Origin: Acinetobacter johnsonii CIP 64.6 | GTDB lineage: Bacteria > Pseudomonadota > Gammaproteobacteria > Pseudomonadales > Moraxellaceae | Length of the DNA: 64,000 nucleotides | Assembly: GCF_000368045.1 (NCBI RefSeq) | Contig: NZ_KB849235.1 | Coordinates: forward strand, 458,245 to 522,244 | Direction: 5' to 3' | In this document: positions 43,983-53,163 of the stretch, piece after piece | Layout: each line of letters opens with the position of its first letter | Numbering within the stretch: position 1 is the first letter of the stretch | Made by a program: the position numbers and the translations under genes | Notes under the pieces: generated by a model | Database searches by the model: none | Seen by the model: the letters and a program-made list of their open reading frames with translations, nothing else | Told to the model about the DNA's origin: nothing

Positions 43983-44010
43983 AATAAAGCGCCACAATCG
44001 GCGCTTTATT
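43983..44010. terminator. Bidirectional terminator of cca
   Basis: AATAAAGCGCC / GGCGCTTTATT perfect stem with a six-base loop. Before the IS insertion it also served epmA from the other side. Confidence 0.9.
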
Positions 44011-44066
44011 TAATTTCACTTATGTCCCGTCCTGAAATAAGTTTACACCTTTAAGAGGCTTATTTT

Positions 44067-44456
44067 ATGGAACATGAACGAGAACAAAGAGTTAAACGTA
44101 CACAAGGTGATTATAGCTTTGCCTTTAAAATGATGGTTGTACATGAAGTAGAAAAAGGGCAAATTACTTATAAACAAGCTCAGGCAAAATATGGTATTCA
44201 AGGAAGATCAACTGTGCTGGTATGGTTACGCAAGCACGGACAACAGGACTGGACTTCGAATATGCCGCCTTCTTCTAAACGCCAATTAACACCCCAACAA
44301 CGAATCCGCCAATTAGAAAAGCAGTTAGCCGCAGAAAAGCTTAAAACTGAATTTATTCAGGATGTGATTTATCACATTGATAAAGAATGTGGGACTGATC
44401 TTGGAAAAAAGTATACCGAGCACGTTTCAAAGATTGGCAAAGCCAAAGAGGACTAA
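44067..44456 (+). CDS. IS3-family transposase OrfA
   Basis: A 129-residue helix-turn-helix protein that recognises the IS ends. The YSFAFKMMVVHEVEKGQ helix and QAQAKYGIQGRSTVLVWLRKHG at about residues 34-55 form the DNA-binding part, followed by a coiled-coil region (RIRQLEKQLAAEKLKTEFIQ). Near its end the codons read GGA AAA AAG, the slippery site that shifts ribosomes into OrfB. Complete. Confidence 0.92.
   Translation: MEHEREQRVKRTQGDYSFAFKMMVVHEVEKGQITYKQAQAKYGIQGRSTVLVWLRKHGQQDWTSNMPPSSKRQLTPQQRIRQLEKQLAAEKLKTEFIQDVIYHIDKECGTDLGKKYTEHVSKIGKAKED
44405..44411 (+). other. Programmed -1 frameshift site of the IS3 transposase
   Basis: A AAA AAG is in the zero frame of OrfA. After slipping by -1 the frame continues open through VYRARFKDWQSQ and GLSVSRYCQWLGITRQAYY straight into OrfB. 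This is the classical IS3 arrangement. Confidence 0.88.
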
Positions 44457-44479
44457 GCGTTTCACGTTATTGTCAGTGG

Positions 44480-45304
44480 TTGGGAATCACCCGACAAGCT
44501 TATTATCAAGCAGAAAAACGTGCTCAAATGACTGCACAAGCAACTGAACAAATACTTGAGTTGGTTATGGAATATCGTTGTCTCATGCCAAGTATCGGAA
44601 CACGTAAGTTGTATTGGCTTATTAAAGGCAAATTGTTGCAGCGTGGTTTAAAGTGTGGACGGGATCAGTTATTTAAAATATTGAAAGAGCATAATTTATT
44701 GATTCGCCCCAAGCGTCGCTATACAAAAACTACGGATAGCAAGCATTGGATGAAGAAGCATCCAAATTTATTAAAGGATTATTCAGCAGTGCAAGCCAAC
44801 GAAGTCTTTGTTAGTGATATTACTTATGTTGAGAGTGCTGAAGGCGTACATTATTTATCATTGGTGACAGATGCTTATACCCGTCAGATTAAAGGTTATA
44901 AGTTATCGAATGATATGCGTGCGGAGAATGTTATGCAGGCTCTACATATGGCGATGCAGCATGTGACGGATCGAGCGACTAGGATGATTCATCATTCAGA
45001 CAGAGGCTCTCAGTATTGCTCTGAGCTATATCAATCGGCATTGCACCATTATGGGATATGTCCTTCCATGACAGATGGATACCTTGCGAAACAGTGTTTC
45101 TCATATCAAAATGCATTAGCAGAGCGGATTAATGGAATATTAAAGCAGGAGTTTTTAACTACACGATGTCAAACCATGAAGGAGTTAGATCACTTAATTA
45201 CGGAATCTATCATGATTTATAATTGCTATAGACCACATTTAAGTTTAAATATGAACACCCCGAATCAGATGTATGAGCAAACTAAAACCGAGCTAATTGC
45301 TTAA
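44480..45304 (+). CDS. IS3-family transposase OrfB (DDE integrase core)
   Basis: The catalytic part, 274 residues from an internal TTG, though in vivo it is made as an OrfAB fusion after frameshifting at 44405. The DDE triad is visible: VFVSDITYVES, IHHSDRGSQY and NALAERINGILKQEF. The HTH-like head (PSIGTRKLYWLIK) precedes the core. The frame is intact, so the element may still move. Confidence 0.93.
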   Translation: MGITRQAYYQAEKRAQMTAQATEQILELVMEYRCLMPSIGTRKLYWLIKGKLLQRGLKCGRDQLFKILKEHNLLIRPKRRYTKTTDSKHWMKKHPNLLKDYSAVQANEVFVSDITYVESAEGVHYLSLVTDAYTRQIKGYKLSNDMRAENVMQALHMAMQHVTDRATRMIHHSDRGSQYCSELYQSALHHYGICPSMTDGYLAKQCFSYQNALAERINGILKQEFLTTRCQTMKELDHLITESIMIYNCYRPHLSLNMNTPNQMYEQTKTELIA

Positions 45305-45349
45305 CTCGGTTTGAAGTGGAATACTGTCAATCTATTTCAGGACAAGACA

Positions 45350-46333
45350 TTAAGAAATGGATGCGGGAAAGGTAATCACCTTTTCCAACTGCATGTGTTC
45401 TGTTGCAATCATTAACAAACGATCCACACCTAACGCAATACCTGCACATGCGGTCATTTGAGGCAAAGCAGCCAATAAAAACTCATCGACTGGCATCACA
45501 TGTAAGTCTAACTTTTCACGTTCAGCATTATCGGCTTCAAAACGCGAACGCAACACCTCTGCGTCGATCAACTCATCATAAGCGTTGGCGAGTTCCAAAC
45601 CTTCAATATACAACTCAAAACGTGCTGCAACCAATTCACCGTCTTCATCCGTTTTAGTTTTGGCAAGCGAGGCTAGCTCTGGTGGAAAATCGGTTAGAAA
45701 TACGGGCGTATCAAAACCTAGACTTGGTTCTACAAAATGTGAAAAGAGCAAATCGATATAGCCAAGTCGGTCATCACCCAAGTCCAAATTTAAACCCACG
45801 CGATTACAGCAGTCTTTTAACTCCTTCAAACTGGCTTGCAGTGGGTTCAAATCCAAACGATCCATAAACGCATGCTTATAGCTCAAAATGGTAGGGCGAA
45901 CTTCACCAAAACGCTGCGTTAATGTGACATTCAATAAGTCTGTCACTTCAAACATTAAATCTTTCAAACTGAAATTCGGTCTATACCATTCCAGCATGGT
46001 AAATTCACTATTGTGTTTACGACCATGTTCATCATCACGGAAAACTTTACAGATTTGATAAATTGGCCCACTACCGCTGGCCAATAAGCGCTTCATGGCA
46101 AACTCAGGTGAGGTCTGCAAATAATGTGTTTGTTGCTTACCTTGGACATGGCGCTGTGCTTGAACCGAAGCCAAATGCACATCGGTCACCCCAGCTTGAG
46201 ATAAAATCGGGGTTTCAACTTCAAGCACTTCACGTTCAGCAAAAAACTGGCGAATTTGGCTATACATTTGCGCGCGAGCACGCATGGCTTTTAAGTCACA
46301 GGTTGGCTGATAATGGATCACGTCCTGACTCAT
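45350..46333 (-). CDS. epmA: Elongation factor P lysyltransferase EpmA
   Basis: Class II lysyl-tRNA synthetase-like enzyme that attaches (R)-beta-lysine to elongation factor P. The 327-residue protein lacks the anticodon domain. Motif 2 is FRDDEHGRKHNSEFTMLEWY near residues 103-122, and motif 3 is GIALGVDRLLMIA near 301-313. The ATG at 46333 overlaps the pdxB stop (ATGA); a longer frame would put nine residues of pdxB-overlapping sequence in front. Its stop codon coincides with the IS3 target repeat. It needs EpmB, not seen here, to make the beta-lysine. Confidence 0.92.
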   Translation of the reverse strand: MSQDVIHYQPTCDLKAMRARAQMYSQIRQFFAEREVLEVETPILSQAGVTDVHLASVQAQRHVQGKQQTHYLQTSPEFAMKRLLASGSGPIYQICKVFRDDEHGRKHNSEFTMLEWYRPNFSLKDLMFEVTDLLNVTLTQRFGEVRPTILSYKHAFMDRLDLNPLQASLKELKDCCNRVGLNLDLGDDRLGYIDLLFSHFVEPSLGFDTPVFLTDFPPELASLAKTKTDEDGELVAARFELYIEGLELANAYDELIDAEVLRSRFEADNAEREKLDLHVMPVDEFLLAALPQMTACAGIALGVDRLLMIATEHMQLEKVITFPASIS

Positions 46334-47397
46334 GCCTTTGGTCCTCCGTGTGCAGCCCATTCACGGCGTAATGGATAGGTCTTTCTTAAATGATCAAAGG
46401 CTTTTTGGTCAATCATGCCTTCTTTTAAGCAAGCACGTAAGGCTTGGTCATCCCGTGCAATCGGGTAGATTTCACTTAAATGCTGTTGAAGTGCAGATTT
46501 CAAATCTTGCCCTTCAAAATACTGCGCGCACAAAGGCAACTGCGACTCGAAACTTTTATGGGCTTCAAACTGAAAGGTTTTACAAAAGGCTTCATAGATC
46601 ATTTGTGTACCACGGGCTTTGCCTTCTAAGCTATAACCTGCGATATGCGGCGTCACCAGACTCACAGCATTCAATACTTGTTCAGAAATCACAGGCTCAT
46701 GTTCAAAGACATCTAATACCACTTTGCGCTGTGTTTTTTCGATGTCGGCCAATAAAGCTTGCTCTTCAATCACAGGCCCACGCGCAGAATTAATCAATAT
46801 TGCTGTCGCTTTCATCGCAGCCAAAGCTTCGGCATTGAACAAATGATAGGTTGGATGTAGTCCTGTTTTGGTTAAAGGTACATGCAATGAAATCGCATCG
46901 GCAGTACTTAATAAGGTATTAAAATCAACCTGCTGAATCGTATCTTGCTGTACAAAAGGATCATGGCCGATCACATTCCAGCCCAATAGTTTGGCCATAT
47001 AAGCTAAACGAGAACCGACGTTTCCTAGACCAATGATCCCCAAAGTAAAATCATCCTCAGCGTTCAGCAATGCTGGCTTGAGATGGAGCAAAGCCGTGAT
47101 CACATATTCAGCCACCGCCTGCGCATTACAACCTGCGGCATTCGCCCATTGAATATTCTGTTTCTCAATAGCGTCAATATCTAAATGGTCTGTACCAATG
47201 GTTGCACTCCCTACATATTGAAGTGTGGTGTTATTGATTAATGCTGGATTGACTTGAGTTACGGAACGCACCAACAGTGCTTTGGCATCTACAACATCGG
47301 CATGCGTTAAAGTACGCCCTGCTTTGTGCTCAACTTCACCAAATTCGGCAAAAAAATAATCGGTAAATGCGAGATTTTCATCTGCCACGATTTTCAT
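46330..47397 (-). CDS. pdxB: Erythronate-4-phosphate dehydrogenase
   Basis: NAD-dependent step of pyridoxal phosphate synthesis. The 355-residue protein has the GLGNVGSRLAYMAKLLGW NAD motif near residues 122-139, the SARGPVIEEQALLADIEK catalytic Arg segment near 204-221, the DVFEHEP Glu motif and the final HIAGYSLEGKARGT His segment, then a PdxB-type C-terminal dimerisation domain. The ATG at 47397 starts MKIVADENLA; the longer frame adds unconserved residues. Overlaps epmA by 4 bases. Confidence 0.94.
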   Translation of the reverse strand: MKIVADENLAFTDYFFAEFGEVEHKAGRTLTHADVVDAKALLVRSVTQVNPALINNTTLQYVGSATIGTDHLDIDAIEKQNIQWANAAGCNAQAVAEYVITALLHLKPALLNAEDDFTLGIIGLGNVGSRLAYMAKLLGWNVIGHDPFVQQDTIQQVDFNTLLSTADAISLHVPLTKTGLHPTYHLFNAEALAAMKATAILINSARGPVIEEQALLADIEKTQRKVVLDVFEHEPVISEQVLNAVSLVTPHIAGYSLEGKARGTQMIYEAFCKTFQFEAHKSFESQLPLCAQYFEGQDLKSALQQHLSEIYPIARDDQALRACLKEGMIDQKAFDHLRKTYPLRREWAAHGGPKA

Positions 47398-47633
47398 AAT
47401 GTTTTCCAACGCTTTGTTGGCTCTATGATAACCGTTGCACAAGCTCAACACTATGTTGCTCTGCAATACATCTGAATAAACAGTCACAATGTTTCATCTG
47501 AATGGCGAAAAGCGAATCCTTAAAAGACTGGTTTAATATAGTTTGACTACATTCAAAAGGCTGAAAAATATGAAGCCAACGCAGTCAACCTGATGACCGT
47601 ACAAATCATTAGACCAATAATTCAGTACTACTA

Positions 47634-47669
47634 AAAAAAACCTTCTCCCCACCATTTCAGAGAGAAGGC
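47634..47669 (-). terminator. Terminator of the FadL-like gene
   Basis: On the minus strand CCTTCTC / GAGAAGG with flanking pairs, followed by seven Ts. The rest of the 303-base gap (47398-47700) holds the pdxB promoter region and no gene. Confidence 0.8.
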
Positions 47670-47700
47670 AAAACCTCAAACGTGTAATAAGTTAGATAAA

Positions 47701-48873
47701 TTATTTAGATTTGTATGAGAGTTTCACACCCACTGCATATCTGGTATTGTCGTGGAAATCACCAACAATACGACGGTCTGAAGTTTCACCTTTCGCATCA
47801 CCAAACCACATATAGTGACCGCCTAAGCTAAAAGCCAATTTTTGATTGATATTATATTTAGCAGCCAAACCCGCACCCCAATACCCGTTCACAGGACCTA
47901 AAGTTGGAGCTGGGTCACCCGCACCAGAGTCCCATAAACCAGAGACTGCGATTGCTAAATTTGGTGACAAACGTTTGCCTAAACCAATTTCGACAGCCAA
48001 TTGGTCTTCAGAATAATCAACTAAAGGTAGACCTTTACCCAAAGCTTGTGTCGTTGCTGCTTTGAGTACAGCGGGATAATAAGCAAAATCACTCCATGGC
48101 ACATATCGAACTTTTGCATAAACTGCTGTGGTGGCATTCAGACCTGTTTGCAGGTTTAAATTCACAGACTCTGGAGTCGTGATCGTACCTGAGTTACTGT
48201 GCGAATAATCCCCTGCAAATACAATATCCGCCAAAGGTACATCTTCATGAATGGTGGCTTTATGCTCAACTTCTGAACGGTACGTTAATGATGCCAAAAT
48301 CCCCTTTTCAGGTTTGGCATAGCTTACACCCGCAACCCAACCTACAGCCATATCATCAAAACGGTTGTTATAACCACTATTCTTCGCGTAGGTAAAACCA
48401 CGTAAATGAACATCTGCCTGAAGTTGTTGAAGTGCTGGGCCAGCATAAATCATGACATTTTTATTCAGGTTATAACCAAACAATGTCGTGATATTTCTCG
48501 ATTTCACATCAACACGCGTCTTGGCATCTTCCGCTGGCGGGTTTGTTGCGACGAAGTTATTCTCACCCTCAAACTTTACTTTTGCACCATAAGGCTCATC
48601 ATAAATCACGGCAAGACGTAAATTCGGGCTTAAATCTGTTTTTACTGCATAATTGAGTAGTTGAAAGTCTTCAGCCATATTGGAAATTGAATGCCCACTT
48701 GCATCTGTGCCTGTCACATCAGGTGACATATGCGTATATCCCACTTCTGCATAGGTGCCAGATTCAAACAAAGCATCAATTTGTTGTGGAGAACGCTCAA
48801 GACCCGCAGCATAGGTTTGGCCTGCACATACGGACAGTATCGCCCCAATGAGATACTTCTGATTCAATTTCAT
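47701..48873 (-). CDS. FadL/OmpP1/TodX-family outer-membrane transporter
   Basis: A 390-residue outer-membrane beta-barrel that probably imports long-chain fatty acids or hydrocarbons. It has a signal peptide (KYLIGAILSVCAGQTYAAG), a typical hatch-type start (LERSPQQIDALFESGTYAEVG), alternating hydrophobic strands throughout, a SPNLAIAVSGLWDSGAG segment near 302-318 and a C-terminal aromatic strand ending YAVGVKLSYKSK. FadE, alkB and the regulator in this window suit such a porin. The 623-base gap upstream is described separately. Confidence 0.9.
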   Translation of the reverse strand: MKLNQKYLIGAILSVCAGQTYAAGLERSPQQIDALFESGTYAEVGYTHMSPDVTGTDASGHSISNMAEDFQLLNYAVKTDLSPNLRLAVIYDEPYGAKVKFEGENNFVATNPPAEDAKTRVDVKSRNITTLFGYNLNKNVMIYAGPALQQLQADVHLRGFTYAKNSGYNNRFDDMAVGWVAGVSYAKPEKGILASLTYRSEVEHKATIHEDVPLADIVFAGDYSHSNSGTITTPESVNLNLQTGLNATTAVYAKVRYVPWSDFAYYPAVLKAATTQALGKGLPLVDYSEDQLAVEIGLGKRLSPNLAIAVSGLWDSGAGDPAPTLGPVNGYWGAGLAAKYNINQKLAFSLGGHYMWFGDAKGETSDRRIVGDFHDNTRYAVGVKLSYKSK

Positions 48874-49496
48874 TTCTATTCCTTTAGTTGCGTTTTAAAA
48901 CAGCAAATGCCGACCATTCCTATGAAAAGCACTCACCATATTTGATTAAATCTTGGATGACTTAATCCTTTTTGTTGGCCTCAAATATGTATTAAGGCGT
49001 ATAAAACTCGACGACTTTTATGGCGTATTTGTGAGGGATAAATAACGTATGCTTGGATATACACATTTCAGTGTTAATTGGATTTGAAAATTGATAACAG
49101 CGGTTCTGTTCTTCTGATTCATCATAGCTATACATCCTTTTAAGCTTTGTTCTCTTGTAATCCACTACAAGACTTTTCTATCTCTGTTATTTTCGAACGT
49201 TTTATCTCGTTACTATCATTCGATTTCGCATCGATCTTTTTTAAATATGCTTTAGATTTTAAAGAAACCCACAATCGTCCTTAATAGTGGGTTTCTTTAA
49301 AACATGACTTACGATTTTCACTCTGAGACGGAGCATTCAATCTGCTTCAGAAGATTAGCAGTCTTAAAGCGCAGAGCAACCATGCGAAAGAATGGTTCTA
49401 GAATGGTTTAGCAAAATAAATTATCAAATAGAAAGGTTTTAGGTGCGGCCACAGTCCGTAGCAGCACCTTATACAGAATGCATTCAAATCTATTGT
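48874..49496. other. 623-base gap between the FadL-like and rubredoxin genes
   Basis: No supported gene. It has a long inverted repeat AAAGAAACCCAC (49261-49272) / GTGGGTTTCTTT (49287-49298) that may end a transcript, a small stem CTTGTA / TACAAG (49154-49171) and a GGTGC / GCACC hairpin near 49442-49468 just 3' of the rubredoxin gene. The FadL promoter should be at the left end. Confidence 0.5.
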
Positions 49497-49661
49497 TTAA
49501 ATCTCGACCATATCGAAGTCAGCTTTAGATATCCCACAGTCAGGACAGCTCCAGTTCTCGGGGACATCTCGCCATGGCGTACCCGCGGCAATTCCCTCTT
49601 GTGGCCATCCGAGTTGCTCATCATAAATCCATCCACAAACCAAACATTGATAGCATTTCAT
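49497..49661 (-). CDS. Rubredoxin
   Basis: A 54-residue iron-sulfur electron carrier. It has the two Cys pairs: CLVC at residues 6-9 (followed by GWIYDE) and CPDC at 39-42 (followed by GISKADFDMVE), both at rubredoxin spacing, plus the GTPWRDVPENWSCPDC loop. Length 54 is typical. It passes electrons from rubredoxin reductase (not in the window) to alkane hydroxylase. The ATG overlaps the alkB stop (ATGA) and follows GAGG at seven bases, so the two are translated together. Confidence 0.95.
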   Translation of the reverse strand: MKCYQCLVCGWIYDEQLGWPQEGIAAGTPWRDVPENWSCPDCGISKADFDMVEI

Positions 49662-50875
49662 GTTAAGTCCTCATGTATAGAGGATGACTGAGCGAACAAT
49701 CCCGCAAACTTCTGCTGAATTTTCTGTTTGGCTTTAGGGTAAATATTCATTTTGCTGAAATCACCGGCATAATGCTCCACCACCCGTTGATCCATCAATT
49801 TAAACCACCACTTCGGAATCAGTGCCGGTAAAATCATGGCTCCATAACCTGCTGGAAGCTGCGGTACGTCGTCATAGTTTCTTAGGGTTTGAAAACTCCG
49901 CGTTGGGTAAGCGTGATGGTCAGAGTGACGCTGCAACTGATACAAGAATAGATTAGTCACCAAGTTGTTATTGTTCCAACTATGTTCTGGCTGGGTGCGT
50001 GCATATTGGCCATTTTCAAGCTGCTCCCGCTTTAGGCCATAGTGCTCAATATAATTTACGACTTCAAATAACGTAATACCGTACAAAGCTTGAGTGGCTT
50101 GGGTGACCGCAATATTTTTCCCAAAACATTTCAGCATCGCCGCATGATAAAGCCCTGACATCGCCCAACCTTGCAACAACTCATTCTTGAGTGACCAAAA
50201 ACCAAGACCTTGGCGCTCTAAACGTCGAGTTTCAATTTCAACTGCCGACTTAAAACTGCCCACAACCGTTCTCGGCCAAAACTGCCAAAAAGACTCGCCC
50301 ATTTGCGAAGAAGCTGGGTCCTCAGGTGTCGCCACACGGTGATGGTGCCCATAAGGATGCTCAATTCGAAAATGATTATAAGCCGTCGGTGCCAATGCCA
50401 AATGCGACAACATTTGTTCTAATTTATTCGGTTTATGACTCAGCTCATGTGCAGTATTAATCGCGACACCATTCAATACACCCAATAACGTACCAATAAG
50501 CACACGATCATGCGTTGGAGTGCTATCACGACTGGCGAGGTATAAAGCATATAAGTTGGCAGTGTATTGTAGTGGAATAAACAACTTCACAATACGGGCA
50601 TAGTAGGGATCGGCCTCTAAGGCTGCAATTGCGGCATCAGGTGGGTTTTCGCTGTCCTCACCAATCAATTTGTCCAAAGCTGGCATGACCACGTGCATAA
50701 AAATCGGGCCTGTCGAGGCAAACACCGAACGTAATTTTTTGGGGCCAAACTGATAGCCTGCCAAAGCACCCATAGCAATACACGGGTACGCCAAACCAAA
50801 TAACCATAAATGCCGTTTTTTATCCTTAAACTGATGTTCACTGTGCTGCTGCTCAAGCAAGGTCAGTGCATTCAT
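49658..50875 (-). CDS. alkB: Alkane 1-monooxygenase AlkB
   Basis: Integral-membrane non-heme diiron enzyme that hydroxylates n-alkanes. The 405-residue protein has six or so hydrophobic spans and the full set of His boxes: HELSHK near residues 142-147, EHPYGHHHR near 171-179 (HxxxHH type), NYIEHYGL near 278-285 (the AlkB hallmark) and LQRHSDHHAYP near 316-326. It forms a unit with the overlapping rubredoxin gene, and the AraC-type regulator is divergent. Very close to the AlkM/AlkB group of Acinetobacter by this set-up. Confidence 0.95.
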   Translation of the reverse strand: MNALTLLEQQHSEHQFKDKKRHLWLFGLAYPCIAMGALAGYQFGPKKLRSVFASTGPIFMHVVMPALDKLIGEDSENPPDAAIAALEADPYYARIVKLFIPLQYTANLYALYLASRDSTPTHDRVLIGTLLGVLNGVAINTAHELSHKPNKLEQMLSHLALAPTAYNHFRIEHPYGHHHRVATPEDPASSQMGESFWQFWPRTVVGSFKSAVEIETRRLERQGLGFWSLKNELLQGWAMSGLYHAAMLKCFGKNIAVTQATQALYGITLFEVVNYIEHYGLKREQLENGQYARTQPEHSWNNNNLVTNLFLYQLQRHSDHHAYPTRSFQTLRNYDDVPQLPAGYGAMILPALIPKWWFKLMDQRVVEHYAGDFSKMNIYPKAKQKIQQKFAGLFAQSSSIHEDLT

Positions 50876-50989
50876 GTGGAACTCCTTTTTATTTTAGATA
50901 GAACGCTTGCTCATTATTGGTAAAATCAGTTGTGATCATTATTCATTTTCGGACACTATATATTCAAAACAAGACATCACTTTAAAAAT
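50876..50989. promoter_or_regulatory. Divergent control region of alkB and its regulator
   Basis: 114-base AT-rich gap between the divergent alkB and AraC-type regulator genes. It must hold both promoters and probably the regulator operator. I did not identify a clear repeat. Confidence 0.6.
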
Positions 50990-52024
50990 ATGAATCCTCA
51001 CATTCCATCTATTCCAGCCCGATATTATTTGCGTTTGCTGCCTTTATTGCTGGAACGCGAGATGGATTTGACTGAACTTTTTCAACTGTTAGGAACGGAT
51101 TTGAGCAGCTATGTACAACAGGAGGATGCCAAGCTTTCTCTGGCACAAATTGAAACCTTAGTCAGCTATTTACTTAAATTTCCAGAAAACCGTGATTTGG
51201 CCTTTGAGCTCGGTCGCTCCTTAAAATTGAGCGCCCATCATTTAGTGGGTTATGCCTTACTCAGCTGTGAAAATGTTATGCAAGCCTTAGGCGTGATGTC
51301 GCAATATTTCAGCTTAATCATGCCGAACTTTCGACTAAAAGTGACTGAGTTAACAAGCGTCGTGGTTTTGGACATTCACCCGCTGCAAGCCATGAGTACG
51401 CTCACATTGAATTTTCATTTAGAAGCCATTGCCGTGGGTTTTTGTAGCAGTTTTTCAGAATTACTCAATCACCAAGTTAAACCCTATGACATTCATTTAT
51501 CGGTGTTTCAACCGACTTATGTACAAGCTTTACAGCAACTCAAGCCCGCTCAATTTCACTTTGGTACACTCATTCGTCCTAGCATTAAAATCTTTATTCA
51601 AGCGGATAATTTAGACACGAAGCTCCCCAAAGCAGATGCATTTTCATTGAACATTTTGGAACAACAGTGCCGCGAACAACTGAAACAAATCAGTTTAGAT
51701 GGAGAGATTATTGACTGGATCAGCATGATGCTCCGTGAAGCATCTCCACCGCCTAGTTTTGAAGACTGCGCTCAAATGTTGAATGTCTCAAGTAAAACTC
51801 TGCAGCGCTATTTAAAAAAGCAGAATGCCAATTTTAATACCATTCGTAAGCAGGTCATTTTAAGCCGTGCTGAGCACCTGCTAATGCACACCAACAAAAG
51901 CATCACCGAAATTAGTTTTGAGCTGGGCTACTCCACGGCAGCGAATTTTTGTAGGACATTCAAAGCTGAATTAGGCACCACACCACAGATGCATCGGCTG
52001 AATTCCACGTCGAAGCTAAACTGA
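50990..52024 (+). CDS. alkR: AraC-family transcriptional regulator, probable alkane-responsive activator
   Basis: A 344-residue regulator. The N-terminal ~200 residues are the arabinose-binding-like AraC type of this subfamily (GRSLKLSAHHLVGYALLSC). The C-terminal domain from about 245 holds two helix-turn-helix motifs: MLNVSSKTLQRYLKKQ near 263-278 and KSITEISFELGYSTAANFCRTFK near 303-325, followed by PQMHR. Next to alkB in divergent orientation, the role of alkane-induced activator is inferred from AlkR of Acinetobacter. The gene symbol rests on this context. Confidence 0.78.
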   Translation: MNPHIPSIPARYYLRLLPLLLEREMDLTELFQLLGTDLSSYVQQEDAKLSLAQIETLVSYLLKFPENRDLAFELGRSLKLSAHHLVGYALLSCENVMQALGVMSQYFSLIMPNFRLKVTELTSVVVLDIHPLQAMSTLTLNFHLEAIAVGFCSSFSELLNHQVKPYDIHLSVFQPTYVQALQQLKPAQFHFGTLIRPSIKIFIQADNLDTKLPKADAFSLNILEQQCREQLKQISLDGEIIDWISMMLREASPPPSFEDCAQMLNVSSKTLQRYLKKQNANFNTIRKQVILSRAEHLLMHTNKSITEISFELGYSTAANFCRTFKAELGTTPQMHRLNSTSKLN

Positions 52025-52196
52025 ACTTTTTAGCCTCAATAAAGGATGCTTTCAAAAGAGTTCATAACGAATGAAACAATGATTATCCTGCCAAAATAAA
52101 TGTCGTAATCCCTGCTGGTTTTATTTCAATATCAATAGTAATTTGATATATAACTGTATAATAAAACAGATTTTAAATTTATTTTTTGGGGCAAGG

Positions 52197-53159
52197 ATGC
52201 GCGAAACTGATCACGAAATTATTCAACTTTTTAAACAACACGTTCACCCGCTTTCAAGCAAACTCACCGAAATGTTAAATGAACATTTCTCCCACCAAAC
52301 AGAACGTCGCGGTTGCGGCTATACGCAGGCGACACGTGTTTTAGCGGACTATATTAACAGCCCTAGACTCAGCCAAGATTTTGCCGACTTAAAACTGTTT
52401 GACCAATACGAAACCAAGACCTTAAAAGTATTGCTTGAGCAATCTCAGTACATGATTTCAGATTGGCATAATTTAGATTTGAATGAGCAAATTCAATCGC
52501 TGCTCGCAACCGAAAACAGCTCTGAATTTGCTCAGCAAGTGCAACGTCAGCGACAGTTGCAACAACAATTACGCAATATCACCACACAAGCGCAACTGGA
52601 AGAAACTCAAATTCTGTGTCAATTGATTGCCGATATTATTCTCCCGCAAAACACGGCGAAAACAGGTTTGGTTGAGCTCAAAGCCTTGGCTGAAAAACCG
52701 AAAGTCGGCTCTTGCCCCATGGCTGAAAATTTCTTCCTTAAAATTGCCCATGGCCGCGTCTTAAGACAGGGCGAGCTCAATATATTTGTCGATGAACAAC
52801 AGCAGCCCTTATTGCTGGAAAAACTCAATATGGGAGATGATCATTCCTGTATTAGCCTAAAACCGATCCTGATGAATGGGGTGTGTTTGCCTGCGGGTTC
52901 ATTGTTCTCAGTCAACTATGATCGCACAGCCATTCAAAACAAAACTCAAAACCAGCAATATAAAGGCTATGTAATTCCCTATTCTGAGATCAATGGCTTT
53001 TGGTTTTTAAGACTCACGACCTTAGCCATTTCTCCTGAAAATCGCGCACGTGCTTTTACAACGCATTATCAGCAGCAAGTTGAAAATGGTTTATTTAGTC
53101 CGGGAACCACATGCCTACAACAATTGGTTGATGTCGCGACCGCGCAAATACGGAGCTAA
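52197..53159 (+). CDS. Unrecognised 320-residue protein
   Basis: I do not recognise this protein. It is soluble by composition, with a helical, Gln-rich first half (VQRQRQLQQQLRNITTQAQLEETQILCQL, about residues 118-145, likely a coiled coil) and a strand-rich second half (LNMGDDHSCISLKPILMNGVCLPAGSLFSVNY). The ATG at 52197 follows GGGGCAAGG. It is followed four bases after the stop by an HDAC-fold gene, so the two probably work together. A substrate or partner role is possible but unproved. Confidence 0.6.
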   Translation: MRETDHEIIQLFKQHVHPLSSKLTEMLNEHFSHQTERRGCGYTQATRVLADYINSPRLSQDFADLKLFDQYETKTLKVLLEQSQYMISDWHNLDLNEQIQSLLATENSSEFAQQVQRQRQLQQQLRNITTQAQLEETQILCQLIADIILPQNTAKTGLVELKALAEKPKVGSCPMAENFFLKIAHGRVLRQGELNIFVDEQQQPLLLEKLNMGDDHSCISLKPILMNGVCLPAGSLFSVNYDRTAIQNKTQNQQYKGYVIPYSEINGFWFLRLTTLAISPENRARAFTTHYQQQVENGLFSPGTTCLQQLVDVATAQIRS

Positions 53160-53163
53160 ACGC

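Larger units (their letters stand above)
44023..45349 (+). mobile_element. Complete IS3-family insertion sequence
   Basis: A 1327-base element with 25-base terminal inverted repeats starting TGTC (44023-44047 and 45325-45349, five mismatches), flanked by a 3-base target repeat TTA (44020-44022 and 45350-45352). It holds two overlapping frames with an A AAA AAG slippery site. The right copy of TTA is the stop codon of epmA on the minus strand, so insertion did not damage that gene. I cannot give a registered IS name without a search. Confidence 0.95.

Noticed and set aside
46332..46793. 153-residue ORF on the plus strand opposite pdxB
   Set aside because: Shadow of pdxB with no recognisable domain and no ribosome site.
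47398..47487. Extended pdxB start
   Set aside because: MKIVADENLA at 47397 is the usual PdxB start; upstream residues are unconserved.
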